From the NCBI GenBank assembly GCA_023391095.1, contig JAEWBN010000009.1, positions 62,001 to 126,000 of the forward strand: a DNA stretch of 64,000 nt, read 5' to 3'. Source of the stretch: Pseudomonadota bacterium (GTDB lineage Bacteria > Pseudomonadota > Alphaproteobacteria > Rhizobiales > Devosiaceae). Both the position numbers and the translations under genes were made by a program. Of this stretch, positions 1 through 10,303 are shown in pieces. Numbering within the stretch: position 1 is the first letter of the stretch; every line of letters starts with the position of its first letter. The notes below the pieces were generated by a model. That model did no database searches, had not been told where the DNA came from, and saw nothing but the letters and a program-made list of their open reading frames with translations.

Positions 1-516
1 CTTGTCGAGCGCCGAACGGCCCGGTCCATAGATGCCGGCAAGCCGCAGGATCAGGAGCGGCACTCCGCGCCTTTGGGCATAGCCGCGCCATGCCTCTTCA
101 GCCTGGAGGCGCCAAAAAGAGCGCTCATTGCGCGGATCGAGGGGGGCCGTTTCGTCGATCCAGGCGCCGCCGAAGTCGCCATAGACACCGACGGTCGAGT
201 AATAGCAGAGCCATTGGAGGTCCGCCGCCGCATCGAGATCGGCTTTATGAAGCCGCAGCACTGGATCGCCGGCCGCATCGGGCGCGGCCGAGGCAATCAC
301 ATGCGAAATTCCGCCTCGCAGCGCGGTGCCGACTTCCGAGCCCCGGCTGTGTCCGTCAAAAACGATCGCAGCAAGGCCTTGGGACTGAAGAGCGACAGCC
401 TTTTCACGCGACCGGACCGTGCCACCGATGGCGGTATAGGCGCCAGTTTTGCGCATGGCCTCTGCGGCGGCCAGTGCGGAATAGCCGAGCCCGAAAAAGA
501 ATGCGCCCCTGACCAT
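1..516 (-). CDS. SDR-family NAD(P)-dependent epimerase/oxidoreductase, C-terminus beyond the window
   Basis: Reading leftward from ATG at 516, 172 codons stay open to the window edge, so the C-terminus is missing. The protein opens with a Rossmann-type motif (FFFGLGYSA, residues 7-15). It later has YYSTVGVYG, the extended-SDR pattern in which serine/threonine and tyrosine surround the active site, and then RLAGIYGPG, typical of NAD-dependent epimerase/dehydratase proteins of the YeeZ type. Its substrate cannot be told from sequence. The ATG overlaps the stop of the upstream glutathione-transferase gene by one base (TGATG), so the two are probably translated as a coupled pair. The family call is firm; the precise reaction is unknown. 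Confidence 0.8.
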   Translation of the reverse strand, partial: MVRGAFFFGLGYSALAAAEAMRKTGAYTAIGGTVRSREKAVALQSQGLAAIVFDGHSRGSEVGTALRGGISHVIASAAPDAAGDPVLRLHKADLDAAADLQWLCYYSTVGVYGDFGGAWIDETAPLDPRNERSFWRLQAEEAWRGYAQRRGVPLLILRLAGIYGPGRSALDK

Positions 517-1193
517 CAGAAATCGAGGTCGGCATAGCCCTTGGAGGGCGGGATGGCGACGACGCGGTCGTTGAGGAGGGTACGGAAAGCCGGACGGGAT
601 TTGAGGCGCGAATACCAGTCGCGCACCTCGACGGCCTTGGACCAGTCGATATCGCCCATATAGTCGAGCGTCGACAGATGCGCCGCTAGGGCAAAGTCGG
701 CCGTGGTCATCTCGTCGCCGGCCAGCCAGTTCCGGTTGGCGAGGAGCCAGTTGAAGTAAAGGAGGTGCTCGGTAAGGTTGGCCTTGGCGGCGCGCAGCAC
801 CGATGGCTCGGGCGTCGCGCCACGCTGATCGCGCTTGGCTACCTTTTCCTCGATCAGGTAACGGGTCACCTCGTCATTGAGCTTGAAGAGCACCCATTCG
901 ACCAGGCGCCACATTTCGGCCCGGGCATAGGGATCGGGCGGGACGAGGCCGCCGACCGCATCGGGCGTATAGAGATCCTCGACCGCATGCAGCACGGCCA
1001 TGATGCCGGCAATAGGCCTGTCGAGGTCATCGAAAAGGATCGGGAGCGTAGCCGCCGGGTTGAGTTCGAGCAGATGCTCTTCTCGCAACCAGGGGCGAAC
1101 CTCTTCGAGATCGAGCGGAATTCCATATTCCGCGCAGATCAGTCGGATCAGCCGGGAAGACGGGTCGAGAGGATAATGGGCGAGGCTCGGCAT
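516..1193 (-). CDS. Glutathione S-transferase family protein
   Basis: This 225-aa protein has the two-domain cytosolic GST layout. A thioredoxin-like N-terminal half carries LNPAATLPILFDD, the family's cis-proline/glutathione-binding loop (usually NPxxxVPxL). An all-helical C-terminal half contains ANRNWLAGDEMTTADFALAA, matching the N-capping box and the conserved (S/T)xAD motif. The likely role is conjugation or reduction of small electrophiles with glutathione in the cytoplasm; the class and substrate are not evident. The ATG at 1193 is the first in frame and gives a normal family length. It is co-directional and one-base overlapping with the downstream SDR gene. Confidence 0.88.
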   Translation of the reverse strand: MPSLAHYPLDPSSRLIRLICAEYGIPLDLEEVRPWLREEHLLELNPAATLPILFDDLDRPIAGIMAVLHAVEDLYTPDAVGGLVPPDPYARAEMWRLVEWVLFKLNDEVTRYLIEEKVAKRDQRGATPEPSVLRAAKANLTEHLLYFNWLLANRNWLAGDEMTTADFALAAHLSTLDYMGDIDWSKAVEVRDWYSRLKSRPAFRTLLNDRVVAIPPSKGYADLDF

Positions 1194-1308
1194 GTAGACG
1201 CTCTATTGCTGCAGACCGGCCCTGCTGGCCCCCGCCTTGGCGCTTGATGCGAACCGGGCTAAGAGCATTGGGAAGAATGGGCCTTATGGAAATGAGTTAG
1301 GGGATCAG

Positions 1309-2121
1309 ATGAACGCCGATCAAGGTCTTTTTGTGCCCCTGGTCCTCGGAATCATCGAGGGGCTGACCGAATTCCTTCCGGTCAGCTCCACCGGGCACCT
1401 GCTTCTGGCGGGACATTTCTTCGGCCTGACCCAGCCGGCGACCTTCATTGTTCTCATCCAGCTGGGCGCCATCCTGGCTGTTCTGACCATTTATATCGCC
1501 AAGATCGGGACACTGTTGCGCGACGCGCTCACCGGAAAGCCCTATGCTTGGCACTTTGCCGCCGCCGTGCTGCTGGCCAGCATTCCCGGCGCTTTGGCCG
1601 GCGTGCTGTTCCGCGACTATATCCAGCAGGTCATCTACGAGACGCCGCTGGTCATCTGCATTTCGCTGCTGATTGGCGGCGTGGTCCTGCTGCTTGTGGA
1701 CCGGATGCCCAAGCGGGAAGTCTACAACGACATCTACCAGTTTCCCCTCCACCTGGCGGTGATCGTGGGCCTGTTCCAGATGATCGCGCTCATTCCTGGC
1801 GTGTCGCGCTCGGGCGCTACCGTGGTCGGCGCGATGCTCTTTGGCGCGACCAAGCGCTCGGCGGCCGAATTCACGTTCTTTATCGCGCTACCCATCATGA
1901 TCGGTGCCTTCGGCTACGACCTCTACAAGAGCCGCGACATGATCGATATGAGCCTCGGGCTCAATATCGCCATCGGCTTTGCTGCGTCATTCGTGGTGGG
2001 CGCGCTGGTGGTGAAATACCTGCTCGACTTCGTGTCGCGCCACGGCTTTGCGCCCTTCGCCTGGTGGCGCATTCTCGTGGGTGGCGCTGGTCTTATCGCC
2101 ATCCTGGTCTTCGGACTCTAG
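1309..2121 (+). CDS. uppP: Undecaprenyl-diphosphatase UppP (BacA)
   Basis: This 270-aa polytopic membrane protein removes the terminal phosphate from undecaprenyl diphosphate, recycling the lipid carrier for peptidoglycan and other envelope polymers. Both family signatures are present: EGLTEFLPVSSTGH at residues 17-30, with the conserved Glu17, Glu21 and His30, and PGVSRSGAT at 163-171 with the catalytic arginine. Hydrophobic segments fill most of the rest. A longer reading frame begins at 1237, but the ATG at 1309 has a Shine-Dalgarno-like AGGGGA just upstream and gives the usual family length, so I chose it. A strong terminator follows directly. Confidence 0.96.
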   Translation: MNADQGLFVPLVLGIIEGLTEFLPVSSTGHLLLAGHFFGLTQPATFIVLIQLGAILAVLTIYIAKIGTLLRDALTGKPYAWHFAAAVLLASIPGALAGVLFRDYIQQVIYETPLVICISLLIGGVVLLLVDRMPKREVYNDIYQFPLHLAVIVGLFQMIALIPGVSRSGATVVGAMLFGATKRSAAEFTFFIALPIMIGAFGYDLYKSRDMIDMSLGLNIAIGFAASFVVGALVVKYLLDFVSRHGFAPFAWWRILVGGAGLIAILVFGL

Positions 2122-2134
2122 CCATCCCCAAACA

Positions 2135-2163
2135 AAAAAGCCCCGGTTTTCCCGGGGCTTTTT
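2135..2163. terminator. Rho-independent terminator between uppP and lolA
   Basis: A perfect 12-bp inverted repeat (AAAAAGCCCCGG / CCGGGGCTTTTT) surrounds a 5-nt loop. The A-tract and T-tract make it work in both directions, so it can end uppP (plus) and lolA (minus), which converge here. Confidence 0.92.
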
Positions 2164-2181
2164 GGTGTTGATTTCTACGCC

Positions 2182-2811
2182 TCAAGTGCCTGGCTCGCGG
2201 GCGCTGTAGGTAGCCGGGATGGAAAAGAACGAGCGCGGAATGTCGACGCCCTTTTGCACATCATAGAGCGAAAAAGTCAGTTCGGCGCCTGACGGCTCAA
2301 CCAGCGTCCATTGAGCCAGGTCCTTGGTCTCGGTGTCGAAAATCAGCGAGACCTGAACGGTGCCGGCCACGGTTTGATCGCTGACGGTGACACTGAGATA
2401 GCCGTCAGAAGTGGTCACATCCAGCACGTTTGCCCTCAAGAGGTCGATCTGGCTGCCGAGGAACTGGCGCAGGGGAATGGAGTCCTGCGGATAGGCGTAA
2501 TAGGTCTCCTCGCGCCGATCGAGCACGTAGAAGCCGTTGCCGACTGAGACGATTTCCTCGCGGCTGGGCGGGGCATAGCGGAAGGCAATGCGGTCCGGGC
2601 GCTGCAGGAAGAATGTGCCCTCTGTTCGTCCGCCATTGGTGTCGATCTGGAGGAAACGGCCCACCATCGTGCTGATCGCCGAGTTATGGGCATTGATCTC
2701 AGCAATCATCTGCTGTTCTTCAGGCGTCAGGGCCCGGTCAAGCGCCAGCGCAGGCGCGAGAAAAGCGAGGCCGGCAGCGAAGCCGAGCAGGAGGGCGTGA
2801 CGTCGAATCAT
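2182..2811 (-). CDS. lolA: Outer-membrane lipoprotein carrier protein LolA
   Basis: This 209-aa periplasmic protein ferries lipoproteins from the LolCDE complex to the outer membrane. It starts with a Sec signal peptide (hydrophobic stretch ending around APALA, residues 19-23). The mature part shows the LolA pattern: an early helix, GRFLQ, FLQRPDRIAFRY (the family's W/F-R-PGRFRW-like strand), YVLDRREETYYAYP, and a long run of beta-strands. Length is normal. It lies downstream of ftsK on the same strand, a common alphaproteobacterial order, but here a small plus-strand gene sits between them. The call is secure although LolA family identity is low in general. Confidence 0.9.
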   Translation of the reverse strand: MIRRHALLLGFAAGLAFLAPALALDRALTPEEQQMIAEINAHNSAISTMVGRFLQIDTNGGRTEGTFFLQRPDRIAFRYAPPSREEIVSVGNGFYVLDRREETYYAYPQDSIPLRQFLGSQIDLLRANVLDVTTSDGYLSVTVSDQTVAGTVQVSLIFDTETKDLAQWTLVEPSGAELTFSLYDVQKGVDIPRSFFSIPATYSAREPGT

Positions 2812-2897
2812 CGTCGGTCTTCCTTGCGAAGAGGTCTAGTGAAAATACCCTAGCCAGCAATTGCGGCAACAGGTGGAAAGTTCCCAATGGAGGATCC

Positions 2898-3197
2898 ATG
2901 CGCAAGACATCAACCATAATCCTGGCCCTGGCCATGATCGCGCCGGCGGAGGCCGCGCTGCCCCCGCATTATCAGCGTCAGGCCGAGTTCGAAGCGGCCC
3001 TTGCGCTTGCGGTCGAAACCTTCGGCATTTCCGCCCCGGTCGAGGCCGTCGAGCTTGTGGCGCCGGACCAGTTTTCCGTGCGCTCAGGCGACTGTACATT
3101 GACTGTGAGCATTGTCGACAAACCAAACGACGGCGACGTCGGATTTGCCGGTCCGCGGCGATTCGAGGCGGTCGTCGGAGCGACCACCTGCCCGTAA
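2898..3197 (+). CDS. Small secreted protein of unknown function
   Basis: I do not recognise this 99-aa protein. It has a clear signal peptide (RKTSTIILALAMIAPAEA) and a mature part of about 79 residues with two cysteines (in SGDCTL and the C-terminal TTCP) that could form a disulfide in the periplasm. A good Shine-Dalgarno (GGAGG) lies 5 bases before the ATG, supporting real translation. It is a lone plus-strand gene in the space between the minus-strand genes ftsK and lolA, so it needs its own promoter. No catalytic motif is visible. Confidence 0.65.
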   Translation: MRKTSTIILALAMIAPAEAALPPHYQRQAEFEAALALAVETFGISAPVEAVELVAPDQFSVRSGDCTLTVSIVDKPNDGDVGFAGPRRFEAVVGATTCP

Positions 3198-3267
3198 AGG
3201 CGGGCGGAGACGAGAAAGCCGACGGCGCCCGATGCGCCGGCGGCCTGAAGGGTCAGACGGGCAAGGC

Positions 3268-6027
<2,760 letters not shown>

Positions 6028-6118
6028 GGTAAGCAGGCCCGAAGTTCCCGCATGCTAGCGCGCCGTGGTTAATCGCATGCTAACCAAGGATTTTGGGGGT
6101 TCAGTGACCATTGTGCGG

Positions 6119-6189
6119 GGTGTGCGGCCCATGCATTTTGCGAGTGGGAAGCCTCTGTGGCGGGCCAAGAGGGTGCCGAGCCGCACGCC
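6119..6189 (-). ncRNA. Structured intergenic element, copy A (downstream of the first amtB)
   Basis: This is one of two matching ~70-nt elements, each about 45 bp after an amtB stop codon. The outer stem is GGTGTGCGGC (6119-6128) pairing with GCCGCACGCC (6180-6189), ten pairs with one G-U. Inside lies a 41-nt core (6133-6173) identical to that of copy B at 8186-8226. The core can form an inner hairpin from CCTCT and AGAGG. Relative to copy B, one stem pair changes from G-C to A-T with both partners altered, which argues for selection on structure. The strand given follows the upstream amtB transcript; the true strand and function are unknown. Confidence 0.55.
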
Positions 6190-6204
6190 GCGCGCAACGG
6201 AACA

Positions 6205-6226
6205 GGGTGGCGCCGAAGCGCCACCC
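6205..6226 (-). terminator. UUCG-capped hairpin after amtB (terminator-like)
   Basis: GGGTGGCGC and GCGCCACCC form a perfect 9-bp stem around a 4-nt loop that reads UUCG on the transcript. It starts 8 bases after the amtB stop. There is no proper T-tract on the minus strand, so it may act as a 3-prime stabiliser or weak terminator rather than a classical one. Confidence 0.65.
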
Positions 6227-6233
6227 CAAAAGC

Positions 6234-7604
6234 TTAGTTGTAGGCGCGTTCGCCATGGGTCGAGAGGTCGAGGCCATCGCTTTCAGCCGCTTCGGAAACC
6301 TTGGCGCCGCCGAACAGGGCCTTGACGATCAGCATGGCAATCAGCGCCACCACACCCGACCAGACGATGGCCACGATGACGCTGGTGAGCTGGATCATGA
6401 ACTGGCCGCCCATATCGTAACCATCGAGCGGGTAGCCGCCGAAGGAGGGGTTGGCGACGATGGCCGTGCCCAGGGCGCCAACAATGCCGCCCACGCCATG
6501 GATGCCGAAGACGTCGAGGCTGTCGTCATACTTGAGGAGCGGCTTGAGGTTCACCACGGCCCAGAGGCAGACCACGCCGGCAATGGCGCCGAGCACGATG
6601 GCTCCGCCCACACCGGAGAAGCCGGCGGCCGGGGTAATGGCCACAAGACCCGCCACGGCACCCGAGACAGCCCCGAGGGCGGAGGCATGGCCACGGGTGA
6701 TGCGTTCACCCAGGGCCCAGGCCAGCGCACCGGCCGCGGGGGCGAGGATTGTGTTCATGATGGCCACGGCCGTCAGCGCATTGGCTTCGAGGTTGGAGCC
6801 GGCGTTGAAGCCAAACCAGCCGAACCACAGAAGGCCAGCGCCGATATAGGTGAGGACGAGATTGTGCGGGGGAATGGGTTCCTTCATGTAGCCCATGCGC
6901 GGCCCAAGAACGAGGGCGGCCACCAGGGCTGCCACGCCCGAATTGATATGCACGACGGTGCCGCCGGCAAAATCATAGGCGCCCATGTTGAACAGGAGGC
7001 CCGCGCCCGACCACACCATATGTGCCATGGGCACATAGGAGAAGGTGAACCAGATGGCGAGGAAGGCCATCAGCGCGCCAAACTTCATGCGCTCGGCAAT
7101 GCCGCCGACGATCAGCGTGGAGGTGATGCAGGCAAAGGTGAGCTGGAACGCCACGAACACCATTTCCGGGAGTTCGAAACCGGCCGAGAAGGTTGCTGCG
7201 GTCGATTCGAGATTAACGCCGGCGAGGAAGAACTTGGAGAAGTCGCCAACAAAGGCCGACAGCCCGCCCTCGGTGGGGCCGGCAAAGGCCAGCGAATAGC
7301 CATAGGCGACCCACAGGATGGCGATCATCGAGAAGCCGAGGAACACCTGGGTCAGCACGGACAGGATGTTCTTGGCCCGAACGAGGCCGCCATAGAACAG
7401 GGCGAGGCCAGGAATGGTCATGACGATGACCACGATGGTGGACACCAGCATCCAGGCCACGTCACCCTTGTCGACGACGGCGGCGGCTTCTTCCACGGTT
7501 TCGGCGGCAGCCGCAACGCCCGCTGCCGCGTCCTGGGCAAATGCCGGCAAGGCCAGCAGGAGGGATGCCAGGGTGGCGCCTCCAATAAGCTTATTCATCT
7601 TCAT
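6234..7604 (-). CDS. amtB: Ammonium transporter AmtB, first paralogue
   Basis: This 456-aa inner-membrane ammonium channel begins with a signal-like segment ending in PAFAQ, followed by an Ala/Glu-rich periplasmic stretch and then about eleven membrane spans. Family landmarks include GLALFYGGLVRAKN, the FGWFGFNAGS pore motif, and the C-terminal FGIHGVGGIVG containing the second twin histidine. It sits 21 bp after a glnK gene, the standard arrangement in which the PII protein GlnK binds and blocks the channel. It is clearly diverged from the second amtB at 8288-9652. The start MKMN has GGGAGA upstream. Confidence 0.96.
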   Translation of the reverse strand: MKMNKLIGGATLASLLLALPAFAQDAAAGVAAAAETVEEAAAVVDKGDVAWMLVSTIVVIVMTIPGLALFYGGLVRAKNILSVLTQVFLGFSMIAILWVAYGYSLAFAGPTEGGLSAFVGDFSKFFLAGVNLESTAATFSAGFELPEMVFVAFQLTFACITSTLIVGGIAERMKFGALMAFLAIWFTFSYVPMAHMVWSGAGLLFNMGAYDFAGGTVVHINSGVAALVAALVLGPRMGYMKEPIPPHNLVLTYIGAGLLWFGWFGFNAGSNLEANALTAVAIMNTILAPAAGALAWALGERITRGHASALGAVSGAVAGLVAITPAAGFSGVGGAIVLGAIAGVVCLWAVVNLKPLLKYDDSLDVFGIHGVGGIVGALGTAIVANPSFGGYPLDGYDMGGQFMIQLTSVIVAIVWSGVVALIAMLIVKALFGGAKVSEAAESDGLDLSTHGERAYN

Positions 7605-7625
7605 CTTGGTTTCTCCCGAAGACGC

Positions 7626-7964
7626 TTAGAGCGCGGAAGCGCCGGTTTCGCCGGTGCGGATGCGGGTGACAGCGAGCAGGTCGAGCACGAAAATCTTGCC
7701 GTCGCCGATGCGGCCGGTCTGGGCGGCATCACGAATGGCGGTGCTGACCTGGTCGGCAAGGCCGTCATCGACGGCGATCTCGACCTTGAGCTTGGGCAGG
7801 AAATGCACGGCATATTCGGTGCCGCGGTAGATTTCAGAATGGCCCTTCTGCCGGCCGTAGCCCTTCACTTCCGTCACGGTCATGCCGTGGACATCGAGCG
7901 AATTGAGTGCCTGCCGGACCTCTTCGAGCCGCGACGGCTTGATGATGGCAATCACCAGTTTCAT
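7626..7964 (-). CDS. glnK: Nitrogen regulatory protein P-II (GlnK), first copy
   Basis: This is a 112-aa PII signal protein, exactly family length. The T-loop contains GRQKGHSEIYRGTEY, with the uridylylated Tyr51 in place. The C-terminal GRIGDGKIF and RTGETG motifs bind ATP/ADP and 2-oxoglutarate. It senses nitrogen status and gates the adjacent AmtB. The in-frame region upstream is longer, but the ATG at 7964 has a strong AGGGGG Shine-Dalgarno and gives the conserved N-terminus MKLV. It differs from the second GlnK at only three residues (5, 72 and 93) although many third codon positions differ. A sigma-54-like promoter lies about 50 bp upstream. Confidence 0.96.
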   Translation of the reverse strand: MKLVIAIIKPSRLEEVRQALNSLDVHGMTVTEVKGYGRQKGHSEIYRGTEYAVHFLPKLKVEIAVDDGLADQVSTAIRDAAQTGRIGDGKIFVLDLLAVTRIRTGETGASAL

Positions 7965-8012
7965 GTGACCCCCTTGGCGCCAGTACGGCGCAATCTGGAA
8001 CAGCCACACACT

Positions 8013-8028
8013 TCCAAGCCGCGTGCCA
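8013..8028 (-). promoter_or_regulatory. Sigma-54-type -24/-12 promoter before glnK copy 1
   Basis: On the minus strand the sequence reads TGGCACG-CGGC-TTGGA, against the RpoN consensus TGGCACG-N4-TTGCA. The -24 element is perfect and the -12 element is off by one key base (GG for GC). It sits about 50 bp before the glnK ATG. The same placement and sequence recur before the second glnK. RpoN itself is encoded at 58294. Confidence 0.6.
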
Positions 8029-8170
8029 ATCAGCGGCGGGCGTAAAATCTGTTTGTTCTCAAGCCCTTGGAAAATTCAGATACGCAACGACTCTGAATTG
8101 GGCAAAAAGCTGCTCATTCCAGAAGCAGGCGCCGGAGGATTTGCTCAATATTTGAGCTGATCTTGCCAGG

Positions 8171-8242
8171 GGTGTGCAGCCGCGCGCATTTTGCGAGTGG
8201 GAAGCCTCTGTGGCGGGCCAAGAGGGACGCGGGCTGCACGCC
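8171..8242 (-). ncRNA. Structured intergenic element, copy B (downstream of the second amtB)
   Basis: This is the partner of copy A. The outer stem is GGTGTGCAGCC (8171-8181) with GGCTGCACGCC (8232-8242), and the 41-nt core is 8186-8226. The stem carries A-T where copy A has G-C, a compensatory change, while the core is unchanged. It lies 46 bp after the second amtB stop and about 150 bp before the glnK copy 1 promoter, so it could belong to either transcript. Confidence 0.55.
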
Positions 8243-8252
8243 GCTGGGAAGG

Positions 8253-8280
8253 GATGGCCGGGCCCGAAGGCCCGACCATC
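8253..8280 (-). terminator. UUCG-capped hairpin after second amtB (terminator-like)
   Basis: GATGGCCGGGCC and GGCCCGACCATC form a 12-position stem with one C-A mismatch and a UUCG loop on the transcript. It starts 8 bases after the amtB stop, just as in the other unit, and again lacks a T-tract. Confidence 0.62.
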
Positions 8281-8287
8281 GACGGCG

Positions 8288-9652
8288 TTACTTGAACTCG
8301 GGATAGGCTTCGACGCCGACTTCAGCCACATCGAGGCCCAGGTCTTCGTCCTCGGCACTGGGGCGCAAGCCCATCACGGCCTTGAGGATCGCCCATACAA
8401 CTAGGCTGATCACGAAGACAAAGACGCCAACGACGAGGATCGAGAGAAGCTGGACGCCGATATTGGCATCGGGGTTGGTGAAGACCACCGCGATCGTGCC
8501 CCAGATGCCGGCGAAGAGATGGACGGGAATGGCGCCGACAACGTCGTCGATCTTGAAGCGGTCGAGCATCGGCACCGCGAATACCACGATGACACCCCCC
8601 ACGGCGCCGATCAGCGAAGCAGTTCCCAGACCCGGCGTGAGCGGTTCGGCCGTGATTGACACGAGGCCGGCCAGAGCACCGTTGATCACGAAGGTCAGGT
8701 CGACCTTCTTGTAGAGAATTGCGGTCAGCGCAGCGGCAGCCAGGGCGCCACCGATAGCGCCGGCATTGGTGTTGGCCATGACGCGACCAACGTCGGCAAT
8801 GTCGCCCACCGTGCCCATGGCAAGCTGGGACGCGCCGTTAAAGCCGTACCAGCCCATCCAGAGGATGAACATGCCCAGCACAGCCAGCGGCATGTTGGAG
8901 CCCGGGATGGCGCGGACGGACCCGTCGGGGTTGTACTTGCCGCGACGGGCGCCGAGGATGATCGCACCGGCAAGCGCAGCCCAACCACCGACCGAGTGCA
9001 CAACGGTGGAGCCGGCAAAGTCCAGGAAGCCCATCTGGTCAAGGAAGCCGCCGCCCCACTTCCAGGATGCCTGGATGGGGTAGACCAAAGCCGTCAGGAC
9101 GAACACGAAGATCAGGAATGGCAGGAGCTTGATGCGCTCGGCCACCGTGCCGGACACGATCGAGGCCGCCGTGGCGCAGAACATGATCTGGAAGAAGAAG
9201 TCCGAGCTGACGGTTGCGTAGGTGAGATCGGCCGCGTCGGCGCTGAGCCCGACGGGTTCAAGCACGGCAATGCCGATGGCGCCGAAGATGCCGTCGATCA
9301 GCCAGCCGTCCCCCGGATACATGATCTGGTAGCCGATCACGTAATAGGCAAAGCAGGCCAGCGAATACATGGTGATGTTCTTGAGCAGCTGCATGGAGAC
9401 GTTCTTGGTGCGAACGAAACCGGCCTCCAGCATCGCAAAGCCGGCCGCCATCCAGAACACCAGGATGCCGCCAAACAGCATCAGGAACGAATTGAGGATG
9501 AACTGGGTGTGCAGCGTTGCCTCGCCGCCTGCGGCGGCGGCAGCGACTTCTTCGACCACTTCGGCATCCTGGGCGAACGCCGGCAACGCCAGCATCAGCG
9601 AGGCCAGTGCAAGACCGCCTGCCACTTTTTGAGGGATGTTGAGCCCTGTCAT
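8288..9652 (-). CDS. amtB: Ammonium transporter AmtB, second paralogue
   Basis: This 454-aa Amt-family channel has a cleavable N-terminal segment (PAFAQ) and about eleven membrane spans. Landmarks are AAGFAMLEAGFVRTKN, the pore-region MGWYGFNGAS, FAGSTVVHSVGG with the first twin histidine, and IPVHLFAGIWG with the second. Compared with the first paralogue it belongs to a different Amt subgroup (MLEAGFVRTKN in place of FYGGLVRAKN), so the two channels are old, diverged copies. It follows glnK copy 2 by 27 bp. The C-terminal cytoplasmic tail ends about 30 residues after the last span. Confidence 0.95.
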   Translation of the reverse strand: MTGLNIPQKVAGGLALASLMLALPAFAQDAEVVEEVAAAAAGGEATLHTQFILNSFLMLFGGILVFWMAAGFAMLEAGFVRTKNVSMQLLKNITMYSLACFAYYVIGYQIMYPGDGWLIDGIFGAIGIAVLEPVGLSADAADLTYATVSSDFFFQIMFCATAASIVSGTVAERIKLLPFLIFVFVLTALVYPIQASWKWGGGFLDQMGFLDFAGSTVVHSVGGWAALAGAIILGARRGKYNPDGSVRAIPGSNMPLAVLGMFILWMGWYGFNGASQLAMGTVGDIADVGRVMANTNAGAIGGALAAAALTAILYKKVDLTFVINGALAGLVSITAEPLTPGLGTASLIGAVGGVIVVFAVPMLDRFKIDDVVGAIPVHLFAGIWGTIAVVFTNPDANIGVQLLSILVVGVFVFVISLVVWAILKAVMGLRPSAEDEDLGLDVAEVGVEAYPEFK

Positions 9653-9679
9653 TGTTTGTTTCTCCTGAAGGTGGGGCGA

Positions 9680-10018
9680 TCAGAGCGCGGAGGCGCCGGT
9701 TTCACCGGTGCGGATGCGGGTGACGGCGAGCAGATCGAGGATGAAGATTTTGCCGTCCCCGATACGACCGGTCTGGGCGGCATCGCGGATTGCGGTGCTG
9801 ACCGCATCGGCAAGGCCATCATCCACCGCGATCTCGACTTTGAGCTTGGGCAGGAAGTGCACGGCATACTCGGTGCCGCGGTAAATTTCGGAATGGCCTT
9901 TCTGGCGGCCATAGCCCTTCACCTCGGTGACGGTCATGCCGTGGACATCAAGCGAATTGAGCGCCTGACGCACTTCCTCGAGCCTTGATGGTTTGATGAT
10001 TGCAACCACCAGTTTCAT
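9680..10018 (-). CDS. glnK: Nitrogen regulatory protein P-II (GlnK), second copy
   Basis: This 112-aa PII protein is identical to the first copy except for Val5, Ala72 and Ile93. The T-loop Tyr51 and nucleotide-binding motifs are intact. The start at 10018 has AAAGGGG seven bases upstream. It leads the transcription order glnK-amtB-glnK-amtB on the minus strand. At DNA level the two glnK copies differ at many synonymous positions, so the protein match reflects purifying selection, not very recent copying. Confidence 0.96.
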   Translation of the reverse strand: MKLVVAIIKPSRLEEVRQALNSLDVHGMTVTEVKGYGRQKGHSEIYRGTEYAVHFLPKLKVEIAVDDGLADAVSTAIRDAAQTGRIGDGKIFILDLLAVTRIRTGETGASAL

Positions 10019-10060
10019 GGATGCCCCTTTCTGCTTGCACATGTTCGACAGGCAAACAGA

Positions 10061-10076
10061 CTCAAGACTCGTGCCA
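10061..10076 (-). promoter_or_regulatory. Sigma-54-type -24/-12 promoter before glnK copy 2
   Basis: The minus strand reads TGGCACG-AGTC-TTGAG. The -24 element is perfect; the -12 has GA for GC. It lies 44 bp before the glnK ATG, at nearly the same distance as in the first unit. An AGCACC sequence lies about 25 bp further upstream, but I do not see a full NtrC inverted repeat. Confidence 0.58.
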
Positions 10077-10303
10077 ACCTGCGATGGCGCCACAAAAAAG
10101 CACCAAATTAGAGTGGGTTAGCACCCAGAACCAGCCATGAACGGATTGTGGCGAAGGTCTGGCTGTGGCAGTACTTGCTTATAAATTGTGCACCTGAAAT
10201 GCGGCAGAACATCAAAGCGCATAAATTAGGCAAACTATCCTGCCCTTGCCTTTCCGGACGTCAGCGATGACATAGGGGAAGATTTTTCAGCGAGTGCCTA
10301 CCC

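Noticed and set aside
6111..8045. Long 644-codon plus-strand frame
   Set aside because: It is the antisense shadow of amtB and glnK with repeated His/Gly/Glu composition; no start signal or family.
10094..10303. NtrC binding sites upstream of glnK copy 2
   Set aside because: Only partial GCACC-like half sites are visible; no convincing inverted repeat.
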